The notes under the pieces: generated by a model
The model's database searches: none
Seen by the model: the letters and a program-made list of their open reading frames with translations, nothing else
Told to the model about the DNA's origin: nothing
Source: Sinorhizobium garamanticum
GTDB taxonomy: Bacteria > Pseudomonadota > Alphaproteobacteria > Rhizobiales > Rhizobiaceae
Length of the DNA: 64,000 bases
NCBI RefSeq assembly: GCF_029892065.1
Contig: NZ_CP120373.1
Span: forward strand, 1,237,501 to 1,301,500
Direction: 5' to 3'
Shown: positions 9,502 through 18,459 of the stretch, in pieces
How the letters are laid out: every line of letters begins with the position of its first letter
How positions within the stretch are numbered: position 1 is the stretch's first letter
Program-made: the position numbers and the translations under genes

Positions 9502-11673
9502 TTATGCTCCTAGCTTCGCCTTCAGTTCCAGACGACGGCGATGCAGGACCGGTTCGGTGTAGCCGTTCGGCTGCGCGCGTCCCTTGAGCACGAGGTCCAA
9601 CGCGGCCTGGAAAGCGATCGATTCGTCGAAGCGGCCGGCCATCGGCGTATAATTCGGATCTTCCGCGTTCTGCTGGTCGACGACGGCCGCCATTCTCTTC
9701 ATCGTGTCGACGATCTGCATCTCGCTGACAATGCCGTGATGCAGCCAGTTCGCCATGTGCTGCGCGGAAATGCGCAGGGTCGCGCGATCTTCCATCAGGC
9801 CGATATTGTTGATGTCCGGCACCTTGGAGCAGCCGACGCCTTGGTCGACCCAGCGCACGACATAGCCGAGAATCCCTTGGGCATTGTTGTCGAGCTCACG
9901 CTGGATTTCGGTCTCGGTCCAATTCGGCCGCGCCGCCACCGGCACCGAAAGAATGTCCCCGAGCTTGGCGCGCGGCCGGTTCTTCAGGCCCTCCTGAACT
10001 TCTGCGACGTTGATGCGGTGGTAGTGCGTCGCATGCAGCGTCGCCGCCGTGGGCGATGGCACCCAGGCGGTGTTCGCGCCCGCCTGCGGATGGGCAATCT
10101 TCTGTTCGAGCATCGCCGCCATAAGGTCCGGCATCGCCCACATTCCCTTGCCGATCTGCGCGTGACCGGAAAGCCCGCACTCGAGGCCGATGTCGACGTT
10201 CCAGTTCTCATAAGCCGCGATCCACGCCGCTTGCTTCATGTCGCCCTTGCGAATCATCGGGCCGGCTTCCATCGAGGTGTGGATCTCATCGCCGGTGCGG
10301 TCGAGGAAGCCGGTGTTGATGAAGACGACGCGCTCGCGGGCGGCGCGGATGCATTCCTTCAGGTTGACGGTGGTGCGCCGCTCCTCATCCATGATGCCCA
10401 TCTTCATGGTGTTTGCCGGCATTCCCAGCGCCGCCTCGACGCGCGCGAAAATTTCGCAGGCGAAGGCAACCTCTTCCGGCCCGTGCATCTTCGGCTTGAC
10501 GACATACATCGAACCCGCGCGCGAATTCGCCCGGCGGCCATTCGGTCCGATGTCGTGAAGCGCGATCAGGGCCGTGACCATCGCGTCCATGATGCCTTCC
10601 GGGACCTCGCGGTCGTCGCGGTCGAGGATCGCCGGATTGGTCATCAGGTGGCCGACATTGCGCACCAGCATCAGTGAGCGTCCGGGCAGCGTCAGCGCCG
10701 CTCCGTTCGGGCTTGTGTAGAGACGATCGGCATTGAGCTTGCGGGTGAATGTCCTGCCGCCCTTGGAAACCTCTTCCTCGAGATCGCCCTTCATCAGACC
10801 CAGCCAGTTGCGATAGACGACAACCTTGTCTTCGGCATCGACGGCGGCAACGGAGTCCTCGCAATCCATGATCGTGGTGATCGCCGATTCGAGGATGATG
10901 TCGGAAACGTTAGCCGGATCCTCCTTGCCGATCGGCGTCGTCGCATCGAGAACGACGACGATATGAAGATTGTTTTGGCGCAGAACGATTTCCGACGGCG
11001 CTTCGGCTGAGCCGGAATAACCGGCGAAGCGAGACGGATCAGCGAGCGTGGTATTCGTGCCGTCCGCAAGCGCGATCGCAAGCGCAGAACCTGCAACGGT
11101 CAAACCGGCCGCGTCGCTCCAGCGGCCCTTGGCGAGCGGAGTGCTCGCATCCAGAAAGTCCCGAGCCCAGGCGATAACCTTGGCGCCGCGCTTCGGATTG
11201 TAGCCCTTGCCACGCTCCGCGCCGTCGGTGTCGGGAATTGCGTCGGTGCCGTAGAGCGCGTCATAGAGCGAGCCCCAGCGGGCGTTGGCGGCGTTCAGCG
11301 CATAGCGCGCATTCATCACCGGTACGACGAGCTGCGGTCCGGCGATCGTCGCGATCTCGGGATCGATATTCGCGGTCGAGACCGAAAAGGCCGGGCCTTC
11401 CGGCAGAAGGTAACCGATCTGCCTCAGAAAGGCCTCGTAGGCGTCGAGATCGACGGGCGCGCCGTTATCGCGATACCAGGCGTCAAGTTGCGCCTGCATA
11501 TCGTCGCGTTTGGCGAGGAGCGCGCGATTCTTCGGGGCAAACTCGTGAACAAGGTCCGATAGTGCCGAAAAGAACCGTTCCGCCTCGACACCGGTACCGG
11601 GCATTGCCTCGTCGACCAGGAAATCATGGAGACCGGCATCGATCTTCAAACCATACTTTTCAACGCGGCCCAT
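9502..11673 (-). CDS. glcB: Malate synthase G
   Basis: A 723-residue single-chain malate synthase of the G isoform (E. coli GlcB is 723 residues). It condenses glyoxylate with acetyl-CoA to give malate in the glyoxylate bypass and glycolate use. Recognisable stretches include [16 protein letters not shown], a conserved region of the TIM barrel near residue 270, and [13 protein letters not shown] in the C-terminal half. The ATG at 11671-11673 is preceded by GCAGGAG at good spacing. No isocitrate lyase gene is present nearby. The gene appears monocistronic. Confidence 0.96.
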   Translation of the reverse strand: MGRVEKYGLKIDAGLHDFLVDEAMPGTGVEAERFFSALSDLVHEFAPKNRALLAKRDDMQAQLDAWYRDNGAPVDLDAYEAFLRQIGYLLPEGPAFSVSTANIDPEIATIAGPQLVVPVMNARYALNAANARWGSLYDALYGTDAIPDTDGAERGKGYNPKRGAKVIAWARDFLDASTPLAKGRWSDAAGLTVAGSALAIALADGTNTTLADPSRFAGYSGSAEAPSEIVLRQNNLHIVVVLDATTPIGKEDPANVSDIILESAITTIMDCEDSVAAVDAEDKVVVYRNWLGLMKGDLEEEVSKGGRTFTRKLNADRLYTSPNGAALTLPGRSLMLVRNVGHLMTNPAILDRDDREVPEGIMDAMVTALIALHDIGPNGRRANSRAGSMYVVKPKMHGPEEVAFACEIFARVEAALGMPANTMKMGIMDEERRTTVNLKECIRAARERVVFINTGFLDRTGDEIHTSMEAGPMIRKGDMKQAAWIAAYENWNVDIGLECGLSGHAQIGKGMWAMPDLMAAMLEQKIAHPQAGANTAWVPSPTAATLHATHYHRINVAEVQEGLKNRPRAKLGDILSVPVAARPNWTETEIQRELDNNAQGILGYVVRWVDQGVGCSKVPDINNIGLMEDRATLRISAQHMANWLHHGIVSEMQIVDTMKRMAAVVDQQNAEDPNYTPMAGRFDESIAFQAALDLVLKGRAQPNGYTEPVLHRRRLELKAKLGA

Positions 11674-11875
11674 GCGGCAACTCCTGCAATATCTCGACTT
11701 TGGACAACGATACGCCGGGATCAGGTCGATCCAAGCCCATCGATTCGATTATTTGGATCACTGCTTCATTGAAGCGGTGATCCATCTCCTTGATTTGACG
11801 CAACTCCGGGCGGAAAACCGTTAGCCCTTCCTGCAATTGCTCGAATAACAAGAGCGGGATGTTTCTGGGAAGCAT
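11660..11875 (-). CDS. Doubtful small ORF upstream of glcB
   Basis: A 71-codon frame beginning at an ATG inside an inverted repeat and overlapping the glcB start by 14 bp. GAGGGA lies about 9 nt before the ATG. Against it: frequent TTA, CTA, ATA and AGA codons unlike its neighbours, no recognisable domain, and a start that lies in repeat sequence. It is listed only so the stretch is accounted for. Confidence 0.15.
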   Translation of the reverse strand: MLPRNIPLLLFEQLQEGLTVFRPELRQIKEMDHRFNEAVIQIIESMGLDRPDPGVSLSKVEILQELPHGPR

Positions 11876-12086
11876 TCTTGCTTTCCCTCATCCCGCTCGT
11901 GACAAGGCAGTTTCCCATCAAATCATTCACTGTCAATTCCGCAAGGATGCGAAGAATTATTTCCAAACTGGAAAAGATCAGGCGAGATGAGGAAATATGC
12001 GCGGTTTCCGCCCGCATCCCGCGCAAACTTTTTGGAATCGATCACGCCCATGATTTTGGGTCGATTCGAACCCAAATCACCGTGAT
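11674..12086. other. Intergenic region upstream of glcB
   Basis: About 410 bp, visibly richer in A+T than the flanking genes. It should contain the glcB promoter (minus strand), though I could not fix -35/-10 boxes. It also carries two repeat elements (11852-11898 and 11982-12090) and the doubtful small ORF. Nothing else is recognised. Confidence 0.6.
11852..11898. repeat. 47-bp inverted repeat with GAGCGGGATG arms
   Basis: Perfect 10-bp arms GAGCGGGATG (11852-11861) and CATCCCGCTC (11889-11898), with an inner near-palindrome GGGAAGC / GCTTTCCC. Arms and length match the second module of the mosaic repeat at 24776-24823, but the core differs. Confidence 0.6.
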
Positions 12087-12090
12087 CTAG
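11982..12090. repeat. Mosaic repeat, modules 2 and 3
   Basis: Module 2 (GCGAGATG to CATCCCGC, 11982 to about 12022) is followed by module 3, which contains GAATCGATCACG, the large palindrome 12052-12078 (GATTTTGGG / CCCAAATC), and the closing CGTGATC at 12081-12087. The right end overlaps the stop codon of the hydantoinase gene (12087-12089). The same modules recur at 24776-24893 and, in the opposite order, at 28203-28307. Confidence 0.75.
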
Positions 12091-14090
12091 TGATGCGCGA
12101 TGCGTGGCCGGCCGCTGGCGGAGGCGATGAACCGCGCCTCGATCAGCTTGCGGCCGCCCTCGATCTCCGGCGCGTCGATCTCTTCCCACATCGTCGCCGC
12201 CGGCTCCTCGGCACCGTTCGCGCGGGCGGTTTCGAGCGCCATGGTCTGTGCGCGGTGCCGGGCGACGCCGAAAGCCTGCTCCTGATCGACAAAGCGTTCG
12301 CTCGCGCCGGCGCCGTTGACGATGTAGATGCCCTCTTCAGGCGTCGTCACGAACACGGTGACGGAGGCCCTGACCTGCCCGACCACCGCGCCGACGGCAT
12401 TCGCCACGTCCGCCTCCGCGGGTATCGCTGCATCCGTACCGAGCATCTCGGCAATATCAGGATAATAAACGGGCGCCGAGGCGCCGAGACCGACGAGGGG
12501 CCGATCGAGCCCGATCGAAAAGCGGACAATGCCGGGCTCGCGCTTCAGGGCGCGGTCGACAGCAAGCGACGTCGCGGGGTCGATGGCGCCGGCGCCATCC
12601 TCGCCGAGGCAGGCCTGCAGGATGACTTCCGAGGATTGCCGCGTCAGCCGCTCGACGATCATCTGCGCCAGCCATTCGGCGGACCGGGCGATCGGCTGGC
12701 CGGAACCATCTTTCATGCGTGCCGCAATCTCGAGGCCGAGGTGGGCCGCCGCCGCGTTCCACTGCGCCTGCCTGCCAAGCACATGCATCGCATCCGACGG
12801 TGTGATGCCTGAGATATGCACCAGCCCGCGCGCCACGAGGCGGTCGAGCGTCGCCTTCTGCGGCGTGCTGAGTAGTACGTCCGCGAGCGCCACCGGCACC
12901 GTGCCGATCCGATCGTAAAGTGCCTGTTCCTGCGGCTGAAGGCCGCTTGCGAGGTGATCAGGCAGACCGGTCCGCACCGCGAGGCGGCCGTCGTGGCGTC
13001 CCGCATGTGTCGCGCGCAACTGCTTTTCGAGCACGGAGATCACGGCATCGCCGTGCAAAGCCGCCGCGAGGCTCAACGGCAGGAACCGGCGCGGACCGAG
13101 ATCGATCTTCGCCTTGAGGCCGCGATCGTTGATGCGCACTTCCGAATCGCCACCGAGCCCATACGTGCGCATGGCGACGGCCTCGACCATGGTGCGGAAC
13201 CCGCCGACGACGGCGCCATCGGCGTCGAGCCTCGGACGGCCCTTTTCAAGAACGGCGACGTCCGTGGTCGTGCCGCCGATATCCGAGACGACGGCGTTTT
13301 CAAGGCCGGTCAGATGCCGCGCGCCGACGAGGCTTGCAGCCGGCCCGGAAAGGATCGTCTCGATCGGCCGCAGTCGCGCTTCCGCTGCCGAGATCAACGC
13401 GCCATCGCCGCGCACCACCATCATCGGCACGTGAATGCCGCGGAGCTTGAGGAAATCCTCGCAGGAGCCGATCAGCCGATCGATCATCGACACCAGCCGG
13501 GCGTTGAGAAGTGTCGTCAGCGCGCGGCGCGGGCCGCCGAGCTTCGACGAAAGCTCATGGCTGCATGTCACCGGCAGGTGCGAAACCTCCCGGATGCGTT
13601 CGCGCACGCGCTTCTCGTGCGCCGGATTGCGCACCGCGAAATAGCCGGCGATCGCGAAGGACGAGACCTGGTTCGCAAGTTTCGGCAGGGCCTGGTCGAG
13701 CGCGCTCATGTCGAGCGGCGTCTCGCCACCATGGACATTGTGCCCGCCGGGCAGGAAAAGCACGGGATCGGAGCCCAATGCCTCGAGCAGGCCGTCGCGC
13801 TTCAAATCCTCCGGACCGAAGCCGATCATCACCAGGCCCGCCCTGCCGCCCTGCCCTTCGACCAGCGCGTTGGTGGCGAGCGTTGTGGAGAGCGAAACAA
13901 GGCTGATCGCGGTGACCGGAACCCTCGCCTTTTCGAGAACGGATTCCACCGCTCCGGCGATGCCGACCGCCAGATCATGGCGCGTCGTCAGCGCCTTGGC
14001 CTTGGCGATGACGCCCGCTGCTTCGCTGAAGAGAACAGCGTCGGTATAAGTTCCGCCGGTGTCGATGCCGAGAAGAAGATGCGAGGTCAA
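12087..14090 (-). CDS. Hydantoinase/oxoprolinase family protein, HyuA-like
   Basis: A 667-residue protein of the HyuA/OplA ATPase-like family. The N-terminal phosphate-binding loop is GIDTGGTYTDAVLF and the second is SDIGGTTTDVAVLEKG, both typical of the actin/HSP70-like fold. Family members hydrolyse cyclic amides (hydantoins, 5-oxoproline) or carboxylate ketones, usually with a HyuB partner, which is absent here. The family homology begins at a TTG codon (14088-14090), used as start; the frame stays open for 72 more codons to an ATG inside the IS element, but that stretch has no family character. No clear Shine-Dalgarno precedes the TTG. The substrate is unknown. Confidence 0.78.
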   Translation of the reverse strand: MTSHLLLGIDTGGTYTDAVLFSEAAGVIAKAKALTTRHDLAVGIAGAVESVLEKARVPVTAISLVSLSTTLATNALVEGQGGRAGLVMIGFGPEDLKRDGLLEALGSDPVLFLPGGHNVHGGETPLDMSALDQALPKLANQVSSFAIAGYFAVRNPAHEKRVRERIREVSHLPVTCSHELSSKLGGPRRALTTLLNARLVSMIDRLIGSCEDFLKLRGIHVPMMVVRGDGALISAAEARLRPIETILSGPAASLVGARHLTGLENAVVSDIGGTTTDVAVLEKGRPRLDADGAVVGGFRTMVEAVAMRTYGLGGDSEVRINDRGLKAKIDLGPRRFLPLSLAAALHGDAVISVLEKQLRATHAGRHDGRLAVRTGLPDHLASGLQPQEQALYDRIGTVPVALADVLLSTPQKATLDRLVARGLVHISGITPSDAMHVLGRQAQWNAAAAHLGLEIAARMKDGSGQPIARSAEWLAQMIVERLTRQSSEVILQACLGEDGAGAIDPATSLAVDRALKREPGIVRFSIGLDRPLVGLGASAPVYYPDIAEMLGTDAAIPAEADVANAVGAVVGQVRASVTVFVTTPEEGIYIVNGAGASERFVDQEQAFGVARHRAQTMALETARANGAEEPAATMWEEIDAPEIEGGRKLIEARFIASASGRPRIAHH

Positions 14091-14265
14091 TTTCTGCTCA
14101 GTCCAGTGTTGAGGATCGGGAGGAGCCCCGAACGTGGAAGGATCGTCCGGTGATAGGGCATATTTCCGGGAAAAACCATCGCGTGAGAGCGACGTTTGCG
14201 CGTCTGGTCGGTGCAGCGTCCAATCAGACTGCAAGGGTGCGGGTGTTGATACCCCCTCTGCCCTG

Positions 14266-15597
14266 TGTCCAGCCGATAGATGGGTAACACTTTGAACCGG
14301 ATACATGGGTTACACTTCTCCCCCCTGCATAGCGGTGTCCGCCCCGGCGCCGGCTGGTCGGGGTTGCACGGCGCTGGGGCGGACAAGTCGCCTGGTCTTT
14401 CGATCGATAATGCCGAGCGGGTGGGTGTGGAAGCGTAGCGTCCAGGTCCCCTCTTGGTTCTCCTCGATGGCGACGGCCTCGCCGGCCAGCGCGCCGGCGA
14501 CATAGACGAGGTCGCCATTCCACTTGATCTCGCCATTGGAACGCACCCGCCGCACCGCCGCCGCGGCCGGATAGTCGGGCTCGGGCAGGTGATCGGGCAG
14601 GCGCCGCGGCGACGGCCGGTACTGGGTGGCCGGCACCGCCATGGCGAGCGCCTCGTGCGGGCGCTCGTCGTTGTAGCTCTTGCGAAACGCGTCGAAGGCG
14701 GCCTGCTGCGCCGCCTGGTCGGCCTCCGGCGTCGCCGCCAGCGGCAGCATCGTCAGGTGGAAGCGTTCGTGGCGGCCGTTCTGCTGCGGTCTGCCCGGGG
14801 TGATGCGCTCAAGTCCGATGCCGAGCTTGATGAAGCGCACGGCAAGCGGCGTCAGTCCGGTGACGCCGGTCGCCGCGAAGGGCGAGCCGTTGTCGCTGCG
14901 GAAGCGGTCCGGCAGGCCGTGCTCCTTGAACAGCCGCTCGAACACCGGCCAGGCCTCCGCCTCCGACGGCGTTGCGCAGGCTTCAAGTGCCAGCACGTAC
15001 CGGCTGGCTGCGTCCATCACCGTCAGCGGTTCGCAGCGCCGCCCGTCGCGGGTCCGGAACCAGCCCTTGTAGTCGCCGCTCCACACCGCATTGGGGTGGC
15101 TGACGGGCGCCAACGCGCCGGTGCCGGCCGCCCGCCAGCGCCCCCGCCGGCGCCCGACAAGACCATGCCGCTTCAGGATCTCGCCAACCGTCGAGGCCGC
15201 CGGCCAGCTCAGCTGCGGTTCGGTGCGCTGCAGCCGCGCCAGCACCTTCTTCGGACCCCACAACGGACGCGCCTCCTTCTCCGCCACGATCCGAGCCACC
15301 AGCTCCTCAGGCGTTGCCCGCCCATGCGCCAGCGGTGCCCGCGGCAGATCGAGCAGACCCTGCGGCCCAAGCGCGCGATAGCGGCCCAGCCATTTGTAGC
15401 CGGTCTTGCGCGAAATCCCGTAGGCCGCACACAGCGCCGTCATCGTCTCTTCGCCCTCCAGACATTCCCCGACAAACTTCAGCCGCTCGTCCATGATGCC
15501 AGTCTCTCTCCAAACCATCGCCGGGACCTCCCGGCGCAAAGAAAACTGTCACCTATGTAAACGGTCCGTTCTGTCACCCATCTATCCGGTTCGGACA
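14266..15597 (-). mobile_element. IS481-family insertion sequence, 1332 bp
   Basis: The element runs from TGTCC (14266-14270) to GGACA (15593-15597). Its imperfect terminal inverted repeats share GATAGATGGGT-ACA in both ends (right end read in reverse). CCTG is duplicated at 14262-14265 and 15598-15601, consistent with a 4-bp target-site duplication. It holds one complete transposase gene on the minus strand. It lies 175 bp upstream of the hydantoinase start and could have separated that gene from its promoter. It landed inside an older palindromic repeat. Confidence 0.88.
14310..15518 (-). CDS. IS481-family transposase
   Basis: A 402-residue DDE transposase. An N-terminal helix-turn-helix (MTALCAAYGISRKTGYKWL) is followed by an rve integrase core. 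The first catalytic Asp is in AVWSGDYKGWF, the second in FRSDNGSPF and the Glu in QNGRHERFH. A C-terminal extension follows YNDERPHEAL. The ATG at 15516-15518 gives the MVWRETGIMDER start usual for the family and is preceded by GGGAGGT. No frameshift or stop interrupts it, so the element looks intact and recent. Confidence 0.93.
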   Translation of the reverse strand: MVWRETGIMDERLKFVGECLEGEETMTALCAAYGISRKTGYKWLGRYRALGPQGLLDLPRAPLAHGRATPEELVARIVAEKEARPLWGPKKVLARLQRTEPQLSWPAASTVGEILKRHGLVGRRRGRWRAAGTGALAPVSHPNAVWSGDYKGWFRTRDGRRCEPLTVMDAASRYVLALEACATPSEAEAWPVFERLFKEHGLPDRFRSDNGSPFAATGVTGLTPLAVRFIKLGIGLERITPGRPQQNGRHERFHLTMLPLAATPEADQAAQQAAFDAFRKSYNDERPHEALAMAVPATQYRPSPRRLPDHLPEPDYPAAAAVRRVRSNGEIKWNGDLVYVAGALAGEAVAIEENQEGTWTLRFHTHPLGIIDRKTRRLVRPSAVQPRPAGAGADTAMQGGEV

Positions 15598-15600
15598 CCT

Positions 15601-15768
15601 GCCGGGCATCTCCCCCACAAGGGGGGAGATTGGCCCGGAGCGGCCCCCTGCCCGACAGTGAGCGCGCAAGGGCCGAAGTCGCAAGCTCTTCGCTAAGCAC
15701 TCAGCGTGATTGGTCGCGCGGGACATCACCGCTCGCCGATCTCCCCCCTTGTGGGGGAGATGCCCGGC
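15601..15768. repeat. 34-bp inverted repeats, each a hairpin
   Basis: Arms at 15601-15634 and 15735-15768 are reverse complements at 33 of 34 positions. Each arm is itself a hairpin built on ATCTCCCCC / GGGGGGAGAT. The central 100 bp is non-coding. The left arm abuts the IS481 element; without the IS and one CCTG copy it would continue into the CCCCCTCTGCCCTG now at 14252-14265. The repeat also lies downstream of the P450 gene and may act in its 3' processing. Confidence 0.75.
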
Positions 15769-15798
15769 GGGGGGTGCAGGCTCGCCAGCCCGAAGACA

Positions 15799-17199
15799 CT
15801 ATCTCGCCCGCACCGACACCCTCATCGGCAGGCCGCCCCTCGGCTGCGTCGTCAGCCGTTGCACGGGCCAAGGGTGGGTCGCCTCGGTCAGATCGAAGCG
15901 GAAACGGTGCATCATCACGCCGAGCGCAATGACCGCCTCCTGCAGGGCGAAGGTCGCGCCGATGCAGACGCGCGGGCCCGCGCCGAAGGGCAGATATTGG
16001 AACCGGTTGATCTTCTCTCGGTTTTCGGGGAGGAAGCGCTCCGGCATGAACGCGCGGGGTTTCTGCCAATGGAGCAAATGCCGATGGAGCGTCCAAGGCA
16101 TGATCAGCACCGTTATGCCTTTTTCGATGCGGACGTATTCGCCTGCCGGCGATGTCCACTCATCTTCCTCGATCGCCGCGCGGTTGATCGACGGCGCGGG
16201 CGGATAGAGCCGCAGCGCCTCCTCAAAGGCCGCAAGCACATGTGGCATGCGATCAAGCCATTCGACCGGGTCAGCGCCGCTTGTCACCACCTCGTCGACT
16301 TCCCGTTCCATCACCTCGCGATAGGCCGGCGTATTGGCGATGCAGTAAAGCGTCCAGGCGAGCGCCCGCGCCGTCGTTTCATGCCCGGCGCCGATGAAGG
16401 TCAGGATATTGTCTTCGATCTCGGACGTCGCAAGACCCTCGGGTCCTTCTAGCTGCAGCAGCAGCGTCAGGAAATCATTCGGAACGCGATCGGGTTCCTC
16501 CGCCATGCGCCGCCGACGCTGCGCCATCGTGTCGGAAACGATGGAACGGAAGCGGTTCAGGACCTTCTTGCCGCCGATGCGAGTGAGGCGCGGCACCCAC
16601 GGCGGCGCAACCAAGAGGTCCATGGGATCGACGCGACCCATCCGGTGCAGCAACTCCTCGACATTGCCCGCAAAGCCCTGCTTTTCGACGGCGATCTCGC
16701 CGGAAAAGAGGGTTTCGGCGAGGATCTCAAAGGTAAGCTCGGTCATGTCGACGGCGACATTCGTCACCAACGGCTCTGTACCGGCGCGCTCGTATCGCTG
16801 AACGAACTCTTCACAGACGCGGTGCATCTGGCCGGCAAAACCCTTGGCGTGCCGCGGCGTGAAAACGGGCGCCATCGCCTTGCGGCACCGCTTCCAGACA
16901 TCCCCTTCCGCCGTCAGCAGGCCGTCGCGAAGGATCGGGCGCAGGATCAGCTGCCGCACGCTCGCCATCTCGTAGTTGCCGGCATTCTCCACGAGAACGT
17001 GGCGGATGAGGCCAGGATCATTGACGATCAGGGTGCGCTGATTGATGAACTTCGTCTCGATCCAGGGCAGCGTGTAGGAGGGCTCGCCCCAGAGTTCCAG
17101 CGGATTGCGAAAGACCGTGCGGATGATTTGCAGCCGCGAGGGGATGCCGACGCGGGGTTCGGGCGCGGGCGGCTCGAAGGGTTCCGGTCGCGTGTCCAT
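15799..17199 (-). CDS. Cytochrome P450
   Basis: A 466-residue soluble P450. The I-helix oxygen-activation motif is GAGHETT, the K-helix ExxR is in EEALRLYPP, and the heme-thiolate loop is FGAGPRVCIG with the axial Cys. Overall sequence resembles bacterial P450s related to the fatty-acid/CYP4-CYP102 heme-domain group more than the camphor type, for example LPFGAGPRVCIG and the PERFLPEN meander. No ferredoxin, reductase or terpene gene is adjacent, so substrate and electron donor are unknown. The ATG at 17199 has GAGAAAGG upstream; a TTG nine codons earlier is a weaker alternative. Confidence 0.9.
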   Translation of the reverse strand: MDTRPEPFEPPAPEPRVGIPSRLQIIRTVFRNPLELWGEPSYTLPWIETKFINQRTLIVNDPGLIRHVLVENAGNYEMASVRQLILRPILRDGLLTAEGDVWKRCRKAMAPVFTPRHAKGFAGQMHRVCEEFVQRYERAGTEPLVTNVAVDMTELTFEILAETLFSGEIAVEKQGFAGNVEELLHRMGRVDPMDLLVAPPWVPRLTRIGGKKVLNRFRSIVSDTMAQRRRRMAEEPDRVPNDFLTLLLQLEGPEGLATSEIEDNILTFIGAGHETTARALAWTLYCIANTPAYREVMEREVDEVVTSGADPVEWLDRMPHVLAAFEEALRLYPPAPSINRAAIEEDEWTSPAGEYVRIEKGITVLIMPWTLHRHLLHWQKPRAFMPERFLPENREKINRFQYLPFGAGPRVCIGATFALQEAVIALGVMMHRFRFDLTEATHPWPVQRLTTQPRGGLPMRVSVRAR

Positions 17200-17313
17200 G
17201 GAGGGCCTTTCTCGATCGTCTACCAATGCAACAATATACGGCGCAATCGAGGAAGATGCTTCACGTGAATCACGATGAACTGAGCGGCGCGGACGAGCGG
17301 CGCGCCGCCACGC

Positions 17314-18264
17314 TTAGAGCAGGCTCTCCAGTTCGGCGAGCTTGTCGTTGACGAGCCAGCCGTAATAATTCTCCTCCGGCCAATGAACTTCGCCGCCCTG
17401 ATTTTTCGCTGCGAGCGCCGCGGCGCGCTGGTCCGGATTGCCGACATTGTAGAGCGTCGCCGTCAGACCCGGATTGTTGGCGATGTCCATGCCGGCGATC
17501 GAGCGATAGGCGTCGATCGAGTGGCGGATCGAGGCTGCCATATAGGCGAGCGAGACGTCCGGATCCATGATCGCCTCGTAGACAGAGGCGGCGTTGTTCT
17601 CATCCAGGCGCTCATAGCCCGAAACGCGCGAAACCATGTCCGTCAGCATCAGCGCGGTCAACGGATTGATCTGGCCGAGACCGAATGTCTGGCCGGCGAA
17701 AAAAGGCTGGAAGAAGACGGCGCTGAAGCGGTTGTCGGGGAAGGATTGCCCCCCGACCGAACGGCCGCGGAACTCGCTGTCCCACACGCGCTCACGGCAG
17801 CTCCACAGCGCATAGGAGCCGTTCTTGCCGGCACAGGCGGCAAATTGCGGACGGGTGACGAACTCGGCGACGCTCTCACCGTCATGGCCGAACTGGAAGC
17901 TGTTGCCGGCATAGGCGGCCGCCTTGACATAGTAGGATTGCAGCCGGTCGTAGGCATCGACATTGTAGGTGTGCTCGCCAACGATGGCGCCGATCATGTG
18001 GATCGGCGCGATGCCATAGGCACCTGCGACCGATTTGATCTTGCCGACGAGTTGCCGGTCGCTTGCGAGCAGATCACGCACTTTCTCATATTTCGCATCG
18101 AAGGAGGTTCGGCCCGCTTTCGTGCGGCGAACCGAAGCGCCCGGTATCTTCGGCTGCTCGACGTGACGGTTTCCCTCCGGAACCATGGTGATTCCCGTCG
18201 CTGTTCCCGGGCCGGCAGAGAGGCAAAGCGTGGCGATGACGAGCAAGCAGGCGGTGAGACGCAC
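17314..18264 (-). CDS. DUF1402 family secreted protein
   Basis: A 316-residue protein with a Sec signal peptide (about the first 22 residues) and then a domain matching the DUF1402 family found in Rhizobiales. Segments such as IHMIGAIVGEHTYN and FGLGQINPLTALM have the look of a lysozyme-like/transglycosylase fold (catalytic-type Glu followed by GLGQ-N), so periplasmic peptidoglycan cleavage is a reasonable but unproven guess. The start is a GTG (18262-18264) with AGGAAGAA upstream. Four cysteines could form periplasmic disulfides. Confidence 0.72.
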   Translation of the reverse strand: MRLTACLLVIATLCLSAGPGTATGITMVPEGNRHVEQPKIPGASVRRTKAGRTSFDAKYEKVRDLLASDRQLVGKIKSVAGAYGIAPIHMIGAIVGEHTYNVDAYDRLQSYYVKAAAYAGNSFQFGHDGESVAEFVTRPQFAACAGKNGSYALWSCRERVWDSEFRGRSVGGQSFPDNRFSAVFFQPFFAGQTFGLGQINPLTALMLTDMVSRVSGYERLDENNAASVYEAIMDPDVSLAYMAASIRHSIDAYRSIAGMDIANNPGLTATLYNVGNPDQRAAALAAKNQGGEVHWPEENYYGWLVNDKLAELESLL

Positions 18265-18375
18265 GATCTGTTCTTCCTATGAAACTCCGGAACCCCGGTC
18301 ATTCGAGCGCGCGGCCCCTACGGCAAGATCATGTCGGAATAATGCCCGGCCTTCGATCGATTGCCGATGGCTGTA

Positions 18376-18411
18376 GAAAAAATGAAGGCGCCTGTCGAGG
18401 GACGGGCGCCT
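18376..18411 (-). terminator. Rho-independent terminator of the hslV-hslU unit
   Basis: On the minus strand the stem AGGCGCC / GGCGCCT (18405-18411 with 18386-18392) is followed by TTCATTTTTTC. It lies about 50 bp past the hslU stop. Confidence 0.75.
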
Positions 18412-18459
18412 CACAATTCAGCGAGTGCCGGAATTTGCGTTGCTCCGGCATGCCGGAGG

